Below, piece after piece: positions 1 to 5,918 of a DNA stretch of 7,480 bases. Within the stretch, counting starts at the first letter, position 1, and every line of letters begins with the position of its first letter. The translations under genes were made by a program, and so were the position numbers. Source of the DNA: Acidimicrobiaceae bacterium (GTDB lineage Bacteria; Actinomycetota; Acidimicrobiia; Acidimicrobiales; UBA10347); the NCBI GenBank assembly GCA_003485885.1, contig DNHM01000495.1, positions 3,839 to 11,318 on the forward strand, given 5' to 3'. The notes below the pieces were generated by a model. The model was given only the letters and a program-made list of their open reading frames with translations. It did no database searches and was not told the origin of the DNA.

Positions 1-36
1 AACACATGACCAAACGGGAGCGAGTGCTCGTGGCTG

Positions 37-62
37 GTTCACCCGTCTCATCGTGGGTGAAC
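37..62 (-). terminator. Inverted repeat downstream of the ROK kinase gene, possible terminator
   Basis: GTTCACCC (37-44) and GGGTGAAC (55-62) form a perfect 8-bp stem around a 10-nt loop, starting 24 nt past the stop of the minus-strand kinase gene. No T-run follows on the minus strand, so it is not a classical intrinsic terminator; high-GC bacteria often use such hairpins, but it could equally be a binding site for a neighbouring gene outside the window. The placement just past a stop codon is the main argument for termination. Confidence 0.4.
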
Positions 63-86
63 ACCGGTCGGCCCGGCGTCGTTCTC

Positions 87-1034
87 TTAGGAGACCAGTG
101 CCCTAGCCAACATTGCAGCGCCCAGAGCAGCAGATCGTGAACCCATCTCTGCAAGTACAACCGGCACATGGGGACGAAACGCACCACCGAGTGTGGTCTT
201 GTCAACCCAGTGCTGTACCCGAGCCCGGAGTGGTTCGCCGATATCGACGAGCCCGCCGCCAAGCACGATACGTGCCGGATCAAGGACGTACATGAGGTTG
301 GTCATGCCAACGGCGACATCGGATGCGAAGACATCAAGCAGGGCATGTGCGTCGGGGTCATCGTTCGCAAGCGCACCGCTTACGTGTTCGCCCCGGATTG
401 CGTCGGCGGACCCTGCGGCCGCCATCACCGCAGGCAGGCGACCGGCTACCGCCCATTCACGAGCAAGTGCGCCAAGGCCACTGCCAGATGCATACATTTC
501 CCAAGGGCCTCTGACACCACTGATGTGGGTCCCACCATGGCGATCGATCACGATATGACCCGATTCGCCAGCAAAACCATGGGCACCTCGATAGATACGG
601 CCATCAAGTACGAACCCGGTACCGATCCCTGTTCCAAGCGCTACATAGAGCAGGTCGTCGACGCCCCGACCAGCGCCAAGCTGGTGTTCCGCCCAGGTGG
701 CAGCCGTAGCGTCGTTGTCGACGATCGTGGGAAGGTCGACACAACCGGCCAGCAGATCGCGGAGTGGAAAATCGACAAGTTCAGGGATATTTGGCGAAAA
801 CTGGACGGAACCGGAACGACTGATAGCTCCGGCAATACCGATACCGACCGCTGACACAGCAACGCCGGCGTCGGCCTGCACCTCAGAGACGAGCGAACAC
901 AATTGGTCGACCGTCTCTTCGGGGCCGTGTGGCCGTAGCTCTCGACGTTCGTGCACGATCTCACCGTGGTCGGACACGACGAGAGCGAGTGTCTTGGTGC
1001 CACCGATGTCGAAACCAGCGAAATAGTCAGTCAC
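87..1034 (-). CDS. ROK-family sugar kinase (glucokinase-like)
   Basis: Probable cytoplasmic sugar kinase that phosphorylates glucose or an amino sugar with ATP (polyphosphate is possible). The 315-residue protein has normal ROK kinase length and no N-terminal helix-turn-helix, so it is a kinase rather than a NagC/XylR-type repressor. Seen: phosphate-binding DIGGTKT (residues 9-15), NDA with the expected catalytic Asp108, the LGTGIGTG loop (133-140), the sugar-contacting GESGH (156-160), and the C-terminal [12 protein letters not shown] (251-262). The GTG start at 1034 is preceded by GGGGAG a few bases upstream, a good ribosome binding site. Odd: the family's zinc site (CxCGxxGC after the GH motif) reads [10 protein letters not shown] at 170-179, so all three cysteines are gone, one replaced by His. 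The substrate cannot be read from the sequence. The gene is divergent from the rhomboid gene. Confidence 0.9.
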   Translation of the reverse strand: MTDYFAGFDIGGTKTLALVVSDHGEIVHERRELRPHGPEETVDQLCSLVSEVQADAGVAVSAVGIGIAGAISRSGSVQFSPNIPELVDFPLRDLLAGCVDLPTIVDNDATAATWAEHQLGAGRGVDDLLYVALGTGIGTGFVLDGRIYRGAHGFAGESGHIVIDRHGGTHISGVRGPWEMYASGSGLGALAREWAVAGRLPAVMAAAGSADAIRGEHVSGALANDDPDAHALLDVFASDVAVGMTNLMYVLDPARIVLGGGLVDIGEPLRARVQHWVDKTTLGGAFRPHVPVVLAEMGSRSAALGAAMLARALVS

Positions 1035-1089
1035 CTATCTCTCCCCTCGGTGTCATGCGGACCGGTGTACGTTATTGCACTCGGCCTGA

Positions 1090-1118
1090 AATTGGAACGA
1101 TCACCACCAATTCGATCA
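1090..1118. promoter_or_regulatory. Small repeats in the divergent ROK/rhomboid promoter region, possible operator
   Basis: AATTGG (1090-1095) and CCAATT (1107-1112) are a perfect inverted repeat with an 11-nt spacer. Overlapping it, CGATCA occurs twice as a direct repeat (1098-1103 and 1113-1118), 15 nt apart. The elements lie between two divergent start codons (1034 minus, 1178 plus), where a regulator could affect both genes. The repeats are short enough to arise by chance; no specific regulator is implied. Confidence 0.3.
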
Positions 1119-1165
1119 AATGTAGGCGTTTGGGACCCTGCAGACTGTTAGCGAGGCCTAGTCGC

Positions 1166-1171
1166 TACTCT
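1166..1171 (+). promoter_or_regulatory. Possible -10 box of a leaderless rhomboid transcript
   Basis: TACTCT fits the TAnnnT pattern of actinobacterial sigma-70 type promoters and ends 6 nt before the GTG at 1178. No Shine-Dalgarno sequence precedes that GTG, which agrees with a leaderless mRNA. A clear -35 hexamer is not visible. Confidence 0.35.
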
Positions 1172-1177
1172 CTCGCG

Positions 1178-2104
1178 GTGACTCTTCCTTCAACCGACCG
1201 GGTGTGTGTTATCCACGCCGATCGGGTTGGGACGCTGCGTTGCAGTTCGTGTGTTCGAGGGATCTGCCCGCAATGCACCCACCGGGGCGCTACCGGCCCA
1301 CTGTGCCCTCTCTGTGTGCGCTCGCATTCAGCACCAGCGCAGCTACCGCCGCCGGGGCCAGCCACGCAGCAAAGCGGCGCTTCCAACCAAGCGATTGCAG
1401 CGAAAAGAGCACATCTTCCCGTAGTGACCACGCTGATCATCGCCGTGTGTGCCTCGATCTTCTTCTATGACACCGGAGTCGATGGCTCGTGGGTCTTGGG
1501 GACCAGCGACCAGCGAGTCGGCGGCGTCCTGACCTCGGGACTCGGCGACCTCACCCTGTACCGCCCGAGTTTGGTGTTCGAGGGAGAGTGGTACCGCGTC
1601 TTCACGTCCGGCTTTATCCACTTCAGCATGGCTCATCTCGGTATGAACATGTTGGTGTTGTGGCAGCTCGGCCGACTGATCGAGGGGGGGTTCGGTGCGC
1701 TGACCTTTGCAGCCCTGTTCTTCTCTGGTGTGCTCGGCGGATCACTAGGTGCTCTTCTCATCGAGCCTGAAAGCCAGGTGGGCGGGGCGAGCGGTGCCGT
1801 GTTCGCACTGATGGGAGCGACCGCTGTACTCCAGATGCTCAACGGCCACAACGTCTTGAAAACCGGCGTTGGTCCTCTGATTCTTATCAACGTTGCGCTC
1901 AGCTTCCTGCCGTTTGTGTCCCTCGGAGGCCACATGGGTGGACTTGCCGTGGGCATGGTTGGCGGCCTCGTTGTGGGTATGGCACGACGCAGAGGTCGAG
2001 CGGCGTTAGGCCTTGCACCGATCTTCGTGGCGGTACTTAGTTTTGCGGTGTTTGTAGCGATCGTCTCTGTGGTCGCGCCAGCATCGCTCATCTTCGGCCG
2101 TTGA
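1178..2104 (+). CDS. Rhomboid intramembrane serine protease with N-terminal B-box zinc finger
   Basis: Membrane protease expected to cleave single-pass membrane proteins within or near the bilayer. The 308-residue product starts with a compact Cys/His zinc-binding segment (Cys10, His13, Cys22, Cys25, Cys30, Cys33, Cys43, Cys46, with His35 and His50 nearby), matching the B-box type finger found ahead of rhomboid domains in many actinobacteria. A Pro/Gln-rich linker (about 52-72) leads to the rhomboid core from about residue 81. The signatures are complete: HxxxN in TM2 (His153, Asn157), the GASG serine motif (Ser205) and the TM6 histidine in GGHMGG (His252), giving a Ser-His dyad. The frame stays open upstream to 929, but that part lies antisense to the ROK gene and is not family-like; GTG 1178 places the first zinc ligand at residue 10 and sits just after a -10-like box. 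Natural substrates are unknown. Confidence 0.9.
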   Translation: MTLPSTDRVCVIHADRVGTLRCSSCVRGICPQCTHRGATGPLCPLCVRSHSAPAQLPPPGPATQQSGASNQAIAAKRAHLPVVTTLIIAVCASIFFYDTGVDGSWVLGTSDQRVGGVLTSGLGDLTLYRPSLVFEGEWYRVFTSGFIHFSMAHLGMNMLVLWQLGRLIEGGFGALTFAALFFSGVLGGSLGALLIEPESQVGGASGAVFALMGATAVLQMLNGHNVLKTGVGPLILINVALSFLPFVSLGGHMGGLAVGMVGGLVVGMARRRGRAALGLAPIFVAVLSFAVFVAIVSVVAPASLIFGR

Positions 2105-2158
2105 CCGCGTTGAGTGACCGATGCGAGTTCTACCGCTGCGATCGCTGAGGAGTAGCAG

Positions 2159-2380
2159 CTAGTCACGCCTGCGGATCGACGAGCACCTCATCTCGCCGCT
2201 GTCAGAAGCGTGGGTCGATGGTGGCCATGCCGTTGGCCAGTCCCATGGGACACATTCGACGACGACACCTTCGGCCGTCACCGGTTCAGGTTGTGCCACC
2301 TGGCGGATCTCACCGGTTGCTCTGTCAGTGATTAGTGCCTCGCACCGTGCTAACGGGGTTCGCTGAGAACGATGAGCCAA
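2159..2380 (-). CDS. Doubtful small ORF downstream of the channel gene
   Basis: I do not recognise this 73-residue reading frame. It opens at a TTG (2380) inside the end of the channel gene, overlapping it by 31 nt, and runs to a TAG at 2159. Residues 13-50 look moderately protein-like, for instance ALITDRATGEIRQV followed by a Val-rich stretch and WDWP; the C-terminus is Ser/Arg-rich. Third codon positions are about 63% G+C, lower than expected for a strongly coding gene. There is no convincing ribosome binding site, and palindromes cross it (2222-2251). Translational coupling to the channel gene would be the only obvious way to express it. It may simply be a chance open frame in the spacer between convergent genes. 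Confidence 0.25.
   Translation of the reverse strand: MAHRSQRTPLARCEALITDRATGEIRQVAQPEPVTAEGVVVECVPWDWPTAWPPSTHASDSGEMRCSSIRRRD
2222..2251. repeat. Adjacent palindromes between convergent genes, possible bidirectional terminator
   Basis: TGGCCA occurs at 2222-2227 and 2234-2239, giving a 6-bp stem with a 6-nt loop. It is followed directly by the perfect 12-bp palindrome GTCCCATGGGAC (2240-2251). They lie between the ends of the convergent rhomboid and channel genes, where transcription from both sides should stop. There is no T-run on either strand and the second palindrome has almost no loop, so a protein-binding site is as likely. A weaker hairpin, CAGGT/ACCTG, lies nearby at about 2287-2302. 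Confidence 0.3.
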
Positions 2381-3381
2381 TCATCGGACCGGAGTTCGGT
2401 AGTAGCCACGTCGCGGGCGATCACACGTTTACCATCGCGGATAACAGCCACGATGGTTGTCCCATCGGGCGCTTGCAGACCACCCGCTCCAGCTACCGGA
2501 GCGACTTCGAGTAGGTCCAGGCCTGTGCCTGAGTCGAGCAGGTCATTGACCACTTGGACGGCGCCCGGTGTAGTGGTCGCCAGGCCGATCAGGCGTCCAA
2601 CAGCTGCGGTAGCGTCGATGACTTCATTGGCGCCGCCCTGTCGAAGCAAATGAAGGTTCTCCTGTTCGCGCCCGCCCGCAACAATATGGGCAGTTGGGTT
2701 GAGCTCGCGCACGGTAAGCGTGATCAGGACTGCGGTGTCGTCGCGGTTCGGCGCCACTACGACCGAACGGGCACGATCAACACAGGCCTCTTGCAGCACG
2801 GCCTTTCGGGTGGCGTCGCCAGTGACTGTCACAAAACCAGCGCGTTCTGCCGCCTCGATCGCGACTCGATCGCTGTCAACTATGACCACACCGCTAGCTT
2901 GTTCGCCCCGCTTGAGTAGTTCAGCAGCAGCGGCCTGGCCGGTAGCCCCGTAGCCGCAAATGAGTATGTGATCGTGCACTTTGCGCCTCCAACGACGTGA
3001 TGCTAGAAACTCGCGAGATTGATCGGTCAGTACCTCGACTGTTGTCCCGACCACAAGGATCAGGAACACGATACGAGCGGGTGTAATGAGCAGGATCGTG
3101 GCCAAGCGGGCGGAACTGGTGACGGCAGTGATGTCGCCGTACCCCGTGGTGGTGACGGTCACCGACGCGTAATAGAGCGCATCCATAAAACTGACCTGCT
3201 CGCCGGTGGCCGAATCGGCGTACCCGTCGCCATTCATCCAGGCAACCATGGCTACGAAGAACACCAGCAGGACTGCAAGACCAACGCGGCGCACCACTGC
3301 GGCCAGCGGCGCCCGCTGACGGCGAGGAACGCGAATGAGGTTCGTGGCGGAGGCTAGCCGTGCGGACACGGCCCTATACAA
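2350..3381 (-). CDS. Two-TM potassium channel with cytoplasmic RCK (TrkA-N/TrkA-C) domain
   Basis: Inner-membrane K+ channel, gated through its cytoplasmic ligand-binding domain. The 343-residue order is: first membrane helix (about 33-49), pore helix and selectivity filter TTTGYGD (77-83), second helix (about 93-113), a TrkA-N Rossmann fold starting HILICGYGATG (138-148) with acidic Asp169 at the end of the second strand, and a TrkA-C domain from about 272 to the end. This is the standard layout and length of a prokaryotic MthK-like channel; the ligand (nucleotide, Ca2+ or other) cannot be read here. The frame begins at TTG 3381; GTG 3369, four codons in, is an equally possible start. AGGGG lies about 12 nt before the TTG and may be paired in a leader hairpin. 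It probably acts as a homotetramer. It is downstream of the LysM gene on the same strand, but the 254-bp structured gap argues for its own promoter or leader. Confidence 0.93.
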   Translation of the reverse strand: MYRAVSARLASATNLIRVPRRQRAPLAAVVRRVGLAVLLVFFVAMVAWMNGDGYADSATGEQVSFMDALYYASVTVTTTGYGDITAVTSSARLATILLITPARIVFLILVVGTTVEVLTDQSREFLASRRWRRKVHDHILICGYGATGQAAAAELLKRGEQASGVVIVDSDRVAIEAAERAGFVTVTGDATRKAVLQEACVDRARSVVVAPNRDDTAVLITLTVRELNPTAHIVAGGREQENLHLLRQGGANEVIDATAAVGRLIGLATTTPGAVQVVNDLLDSGTGLDLLEVAPVAGAGGLQAPDGTTIVAVIRDGKRVIARDVATTELRSDDWLIVLSEPR

Positions 3382-3635
3382 GCACAGCCGCTACCCCTGA
3401 ACGTGACTCAAAGGGGCCATCTCTCTCAGCGACGCAAAACGTCAGAGGGCCGAGCACCATGGCTCGACCCCCTGCAAGTATCCACGGTCTGTTCGCTACG
3501 AACGCAAGCCCGGGGGACATGTGTGTGCGACAAGGTAGGCGGATTATGCCTTTGCTTCACCGACCAACGCCAGGAAGCAACTGCTCCCGCTCATGACATT
3601 TTGGGTTCGTCACACGCAACTGGGACGACCATTTC
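3382..3635 (-). other. Non-coding leader region with several hairpins upstream of the channel gene
   Basis: No credible gene is seen in this 254-bp spacer. On the minus strand it carries, in transcription order: GTTCG/CGAAC with a 3-nt loop (3503-3491), a long stem pairing 10 of 12 positions with a 6-nt loop (arms 3462-3473 and 3444-3455), GACG/CGTC directly next to it (3443-3431), and CCCCT/AGGGG (3416-3394), whose AGGGG arm could be the ribosome binding site of the channel gene. The run of stems close to the start codon could be a cis-regulatory RNA leader. I could not match it to a known riboswitch class, and individual short stems are expected by chance in GC-rich DNA. Confidence 0.3.
3604..3630 (-). 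terminator. Weak hairpin just downstream of the LysM lipoprotein gene
   Basis: TCGTC (3607-3611) pairs with GACGA (3624-3628), extended by GG (3604-3605) with CC (3629-3630) across a single bulged T; the loop is 12 nt. It lies 6 nt past the stop codon of the LysM gene. No T-run follows on the minus strand, so terminator function is a positional guess. Confidence 0.25.
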
Positions 3636-4697
3636 CTAGGGGGTTGGCAGCACCTCTGGCGTAGTTTCGGTATCGGGCCAGCATAGGCCAGTACTCAGCA
3701 CCACGTAGCCGGTGCGGCAAGGCGGAGAACCATAGTAAGGATATACCTGGGTTGATTCTGGTGATGGTCCCGCAGTCGGCGTGACGGTCACACCAGGAAT
3801 TGGGTAACACAGGCCGTCTTCCCATAGGAAGAAACCAGGCTGACACGTGTCGTTGGCGCCGCTTCCGACTGCGGTCGGTACGGCGGTCGCACCGATTTGG
3901 TTGGCGTAACACAGACCGTCGGCTGCGTGGAAGTACGGAAACTGAGGGTTCGCAGCCTTACAGTCAGCATCGTTCAGTGGGCCGACGGTGACCGTTGGAA
4001 CCGGGGTGCCATCGGGACTCGACGGCGCCGAAGTTGCGGCAGGTGTCGGGCTAGTGCTGCCGCTTGGAAGATTCAGGACCTCTCCCGATTTGATGAGATC
4101 CCCCGATACGCCAGGGTTCGCTGCTCGCAGCGCCTCGACCGTTACGTCGTATTTCAGAGCGATACCGAGCAGGCTTTCGCCCGGCTGGACGCAGTGACCG
4201 GTTGCGGCAGAGCTGCACGTAACCGGGCCCGATGGCGCTGTCGTCGATGAAGGCACTGACGTTGCTGCAGTGGCTGCATCGAGGGCGGGGATGGTGAGTT
4301 CTTGGCCAACTCGGATGAGGTTGCCATCGAGACCGTTCACCCGGCGCAATTCCGCAATGTCAGCATCGAAGCGTTCAGCGATGAGTCCCAAGACATCACC
4401 GCTCTGCACAATGTAGGTGGTTGGTTGGCTGCGATCCACGGTTGGTTCAGGCGTGGGTGCTGCTGTGGGCAGGGTCACCGCCGTGGGAAGTGCCCCATCA
4501 GCTGAACCCGCTTCGCCGCCGTCGGTCGTGGATCCGGAACCTTGGGCGGGCACAGACTGGACATTGTTGACCGTTGGTTGTGCCGCGACATCCTCCGCGA
4601 CGGTCACATCCGTGCCGTCGCTTCCTCCCAATATTCCGCATCCACTTAACGCCAACGCGACTGTTAAGAAGAAGAACGTAACTCTGAATTTTCTCAC
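3636..4697 (-). CDS. LysM-domain lipoprotein with three C-terminal Cys modules
   Basis: Exported, lipid-anchored envelope protein that probably binds peptidoglycan. The 353-residue product has a short basic N-terminus, a hydrophobic core and the lipobox LSGC (17-20), with Cys20 as the lipidated residue. A Thr/Pro/Ser-rich spacer follows (to about 92), then LysM 1 (94-137, YIVQSGDVLGLIAERF) and LysM 2 (168-212, HCVQPGESLLGIALKY), separated by a Ser/Thr-rich linker containing Cys161. The tail has three related modules, each starting with Cys and ending GLCY or GLCW (Cys246-Cys263, Cys285-Cys297, Cys327-Cys339), joined by Pro/Thr-rich linkers and ending in LPTP. The frame opens at GTG 4730, but GTG 4697 has GGAGG 6 nt upstream and gives a textbook lipoprotein signal, so I chose it. 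No catalytic domain is seen, so it is a binding or structural protein rather than a hydrolase. The role of the Cys modules is unknown; a disulfide in each is an inference. Confidence 0.88.
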   Translation of the reverse strand: MRKFRVTFFFLTVALALSGCGILGGSDGTDVTVAEDVAAQPTVNNVQSVPAQGSGSTTDGGEAGSADGALPTAVTLPTAAPTPEPTVDRSQPTTYIVQSGDVLGLIAERFDADIAELRRVNGLDGNLIRVGQELTIPALDAATAATSVPSSTTAPSGPVTCSSAATGHCVQPGESLLGIALKYDVTVEALRAANPGVSGDLIKSGEVLNLPSGSTSPTPAATSAPSSPDGTPVPTVTVGPLNDADCKAANPQFPYFHAADGLCYANQIGATAVPTAVGSGANDTCQPGFFLWEDGLCYPIPGVTVTPTAGPSPESTQVYPYYGSPPCRTGYVVLSTGLCWPDTETTPEVLPTP

Positions 4698-4702
4698 TGC
4701 AG

Positions 4703-4709
4703 ACCTCCG
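4703..4709 (-). promoter_or_regulatory. Ribosome binding site that decides the LysM lipoprotein start
   Basis: CGGAGGT on the minus strand lies just before GTG 4697, with GGAGG ending 6 nt from the start codon. The upstream GTG at 4730 has no comparable site, and starting there would add 11 residues ahead of the lipoprotein signal. A TAnnnT box (TAGAGT, about 4724-4729) lies a little further upstream and could be the -10 element. Confidence 0.6.
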
Positions 4710-4798
4710 GATACCGCCCGCGATCGTCACTCTAATTTGTGACTAGCCCTCAATGGTGGCACCCCTGCAGGCGCAGTACGTGGACCCTCGGCTCGTTC

Positions 4799-5467
4799 TT
4801 AGCTACGAAACGCGAGGCTGATCCGCGGGCCGACGGCTCGCTCTTTCGGTACACAATGCTCCCAGTCACGCTGGCATCGTCCTTGCATGACCAGCAGGTC
4901 GCCGTGCCCCAATCGCCAACGACGTCGTGTTACTGGTGTTATTCCTGTTGTTTCTGCGGTTTTTGAGCAGTACTGCGCATGGGCGCGCACTGCCAAGGTG
5001 CGAGGGCTACCCAACGACACCAGGGCTACCGTCGATGGCCGTTGAGTCTTGTAAATGCTGTCTCGATGCCACGCGACAGAGTCTTGGCCGGTCCGATAAT
5101 AATTCACCCCGACTGACGAAAAACGAGCATGGAGGCCTTTTTCGAGCGCGTGGGTGATTGTCCGCAAGGGGTGCGTGCCGCCGAGCGAACCAATGTCGAC
5201 GGTGCATATCAAACGGGGCACCGGCACGATGCGGTCGTACATGGGGCGCTCCATTGCCCGCCATGGCAAGTCGTCGCGTAGGCGATCGAAGACCACGTCG
5301 CTGCCATCGAGCCATCCGGGTGCAAACGTGATCGATGACGAGCTGTCGAGTCGGTCCGTCGGAGGACCTATTGGCCCACAACGCAACTCCGCCGATCCAA
5401 ACAATGATGACTGCAAGGCCGCCTGCAGGTTGGTGCACACCGGTGCGTCGACGTCGGTCAGAACCAC
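4799..5467 (-). CDS. AlkB-like 2-oxoglutarate/Fe(II)-dependent oxygenase
   Basis: Predicted dioxygenase that, by family, oxidatively removes alkyl groups from DNA or RNA bases using 2-oxoglutarate, O2 and Fe(II). The 222-residue protein shows PGWLDGSD (50-57), RPMYDRIV (74-81), NYYRTGQDSVAWHRD (122-136) with iron ligands His134 and Asp136, GHGDLLVMQG (187-196), WEHCVPK with the third ligand His204, and RISLAFR where Arg215 and Arg221 have the 6-residue spacing of the 2-oxoglutarate-binding arginines of AlkB. It resembles the short AlkB-like proteins common in actinobacteria, which read RISVQFR rather than RxNLTFR. Residues about 163-183 form a longer loop of lower GC content. The frame is open from ATG 5560, but GTG 5467 sits 7 nt after a strong TATACT box, avoids overlap with the divergent DUF983 gene and puts the family N-terminus (LQSSLFG, 18-24) at its usual place. 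Whether it acts on DNA, RNA or protein is not shown. Confidence 0.88.
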   Translation of the reverse strand: MVLTDVDAPVCTNLQAALQSSLFGSAELRCGPIGPPTDRLDSSSSITFAPGWLDGSDVVFDRLRDDLPWRAMERPMYDRIVPVPRLICTVDIGSLGGTHPLRTITHALEKGLHARFSSVGVNYYRTGQDSVAWHRDSIYKTQRPSTVALVSLGSPRTLAVRAHAQYCSKTAETTGITPVTRRRWRLGHGDLLVMQGRCQRDWEHCVPKERAVGPRISLAFRS

Positions 5468-5474
5468 AACCTGC

Positions 5475-5480
5475 AGTATA
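5475..5480 (-). promoter_or_regulatory. -10 promoter box (TATACT) for a leaderless AlkB-like transcript
   Basis: TATACT on the minus strand matches the -10 consensus TATAAT at five of six bases and ends 7 nt before GTG 5467. Transcription would thus begin at or next to the start codon. A strong -35 is not evident; the closest match, TCGACC on the minus strand (5505-5500), would need a long 19-nt spacer. The lack of a Shine-Dalgarno sequence fits a leaderless mRNA. Confidence 0.6.
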
Positions 5481-5506
5481 GAACACTTGTTCGGGGTCCG
5501 GTCGAG

Positions 5507-5512
5507 TACCGT
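5507..5512 (+). promoter_or_regulatory. Possible -10 box of a leaderless DUF983 transcript
   Basis: TACCGT fits TAnnnT and ends 7 nt before the GTG at 5520, mirroring the arrangement of the divergent AlkB-like gene 26 bp away. It matches the full consensus poorly in the middle bases and has no convincing -35, so support comes from spacing and from the absence of a ribosome binding site. Confidence 0.3.
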
Positions 5513-5519
5513 CGAACAC

Positions 5520-5918
5520 GTGACCATCGGAGCGATCCAACCCGGACGAGCTCCCTCCATTCTTCGAGCGTTGCGAAGGCGGTGCCCAGTGTGTGGCTCG
5601 AGGGAAATCAGCCGTCATCCCGCTCAGGTATATGACCGGTGTCCTACCTGCGACCTCGACTTGGAGCGTCAGGTCGGTTCGTTCATCGGTGGGATCGGGT
5701 TGAACACGATCTTGGCCTTCGTTGTGCTCTTCTCGGTCATCATTGTTGGATTCATCGCAACTGGGGGAGAGGCCTCGGTCACTCGGATTCTGTTACCAGC
5801 GTTGGCGGTCTCTGTCCTGCTGCCACTCTTCTTCTACGCCAGGTCACGGCTGCTTTGGGTCGCCCTAGAACTCATCTGGTGGCCTCTCGACGCTGATGAA
5901 ACTCTGATCGTGAACTAG
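5520..5918 (+). CDS. DUF983 family zinc-ribbon membrane protein
   Basis: Small predicted inner-membrane protein of unknown function. The 132 residues show an N-terminal zinc-ribbon-like segment, CPVCG (22-26) and CPTC (41-44) followed by DLDLER (45-50), then two hydrophobic helices (about 62-80 and 90-107) and a Trp-rich end, LELIWWPLD. The paired CxxC motifs directly before two membrane helices, with the conserved C..CDLDLER step, are the DUF983 pattern, and the length is normal. The frame is open upstream to 5154 but that part is antisense to the AlkB-like gene. GTG 5520 starts 52 bp from the divergent AlkB-like start and 7 nt after a TAnnnT box; a later start is possible because there is no ribosome binding site. 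The family lacks an established biochemical role that I can cite. Confidence 0.85.
   Translation: MTIGAIQPGRAPSILRALRRRCPVCGSREISRHPAQVYDRCPTCDLDLERQVGSFIGGIGLNTILAFVVLFSVIIVGFIATGGEASVTRILLPALAVSVLLPLFFYARSRLLWVALELIWWPLDADETLIVN

Noticed and set aside
1..51. Minus-strand ATG at 51 opening a 17-codon frame that runs off the window
   Set aside because: Too short to judge, no ribosome binding site, and it overlaps the 37-62 inverted repeat. It could be the next gene after the kinase but nothing supports it.
168..854. Long plus-strand open frame (228 codons) opposite the ROK kinase gene
   Set aside because: It lies wholly antisense to a gene with full family motifs, and its translation is rich in Arg/Cys/Thr without any recognisable domain; it is a shadow of high-GC codon use.
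929..1177. N-terminal extension of the rhomboid frame upstream of 1178
   Set aside because: The extra 83 codons are mostly antisense to the ROK gene or in the promoter region, are Arg-rich and not family-like; GTG 1178 is the natural start.
2278..2318. TCACCGGTT direct repeat (2278-2286 and 2310-2318)
   Set aside because: Only 9 bp, two copies, no link to a promoter; expected by chance.
3382..3635. Possible c-di-AMP (ydaO-yuaA) riboswitch or tRNA in the channel leader
   Set aside because: The GGTGAA-like stretch near 3560 initially suggested it, but the other conserved ydaO segments are missing, and no T-loop or acceptor stem fits a tRNA.
5154..5519. N-terminal extension of the DUF983 frame
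   Set aside because: It is antisense to the AlkB-like gene and lacks family similarity; the zinc ribbon begins only after 5520.
5468..5560. ATG 5560 as the start of the AlkB-like protein
   Set aside because: It would overlap the DUF983 start and place the TATACT promoter box inside the coding region; GTG 5467 fits promoter spacing and family length better.
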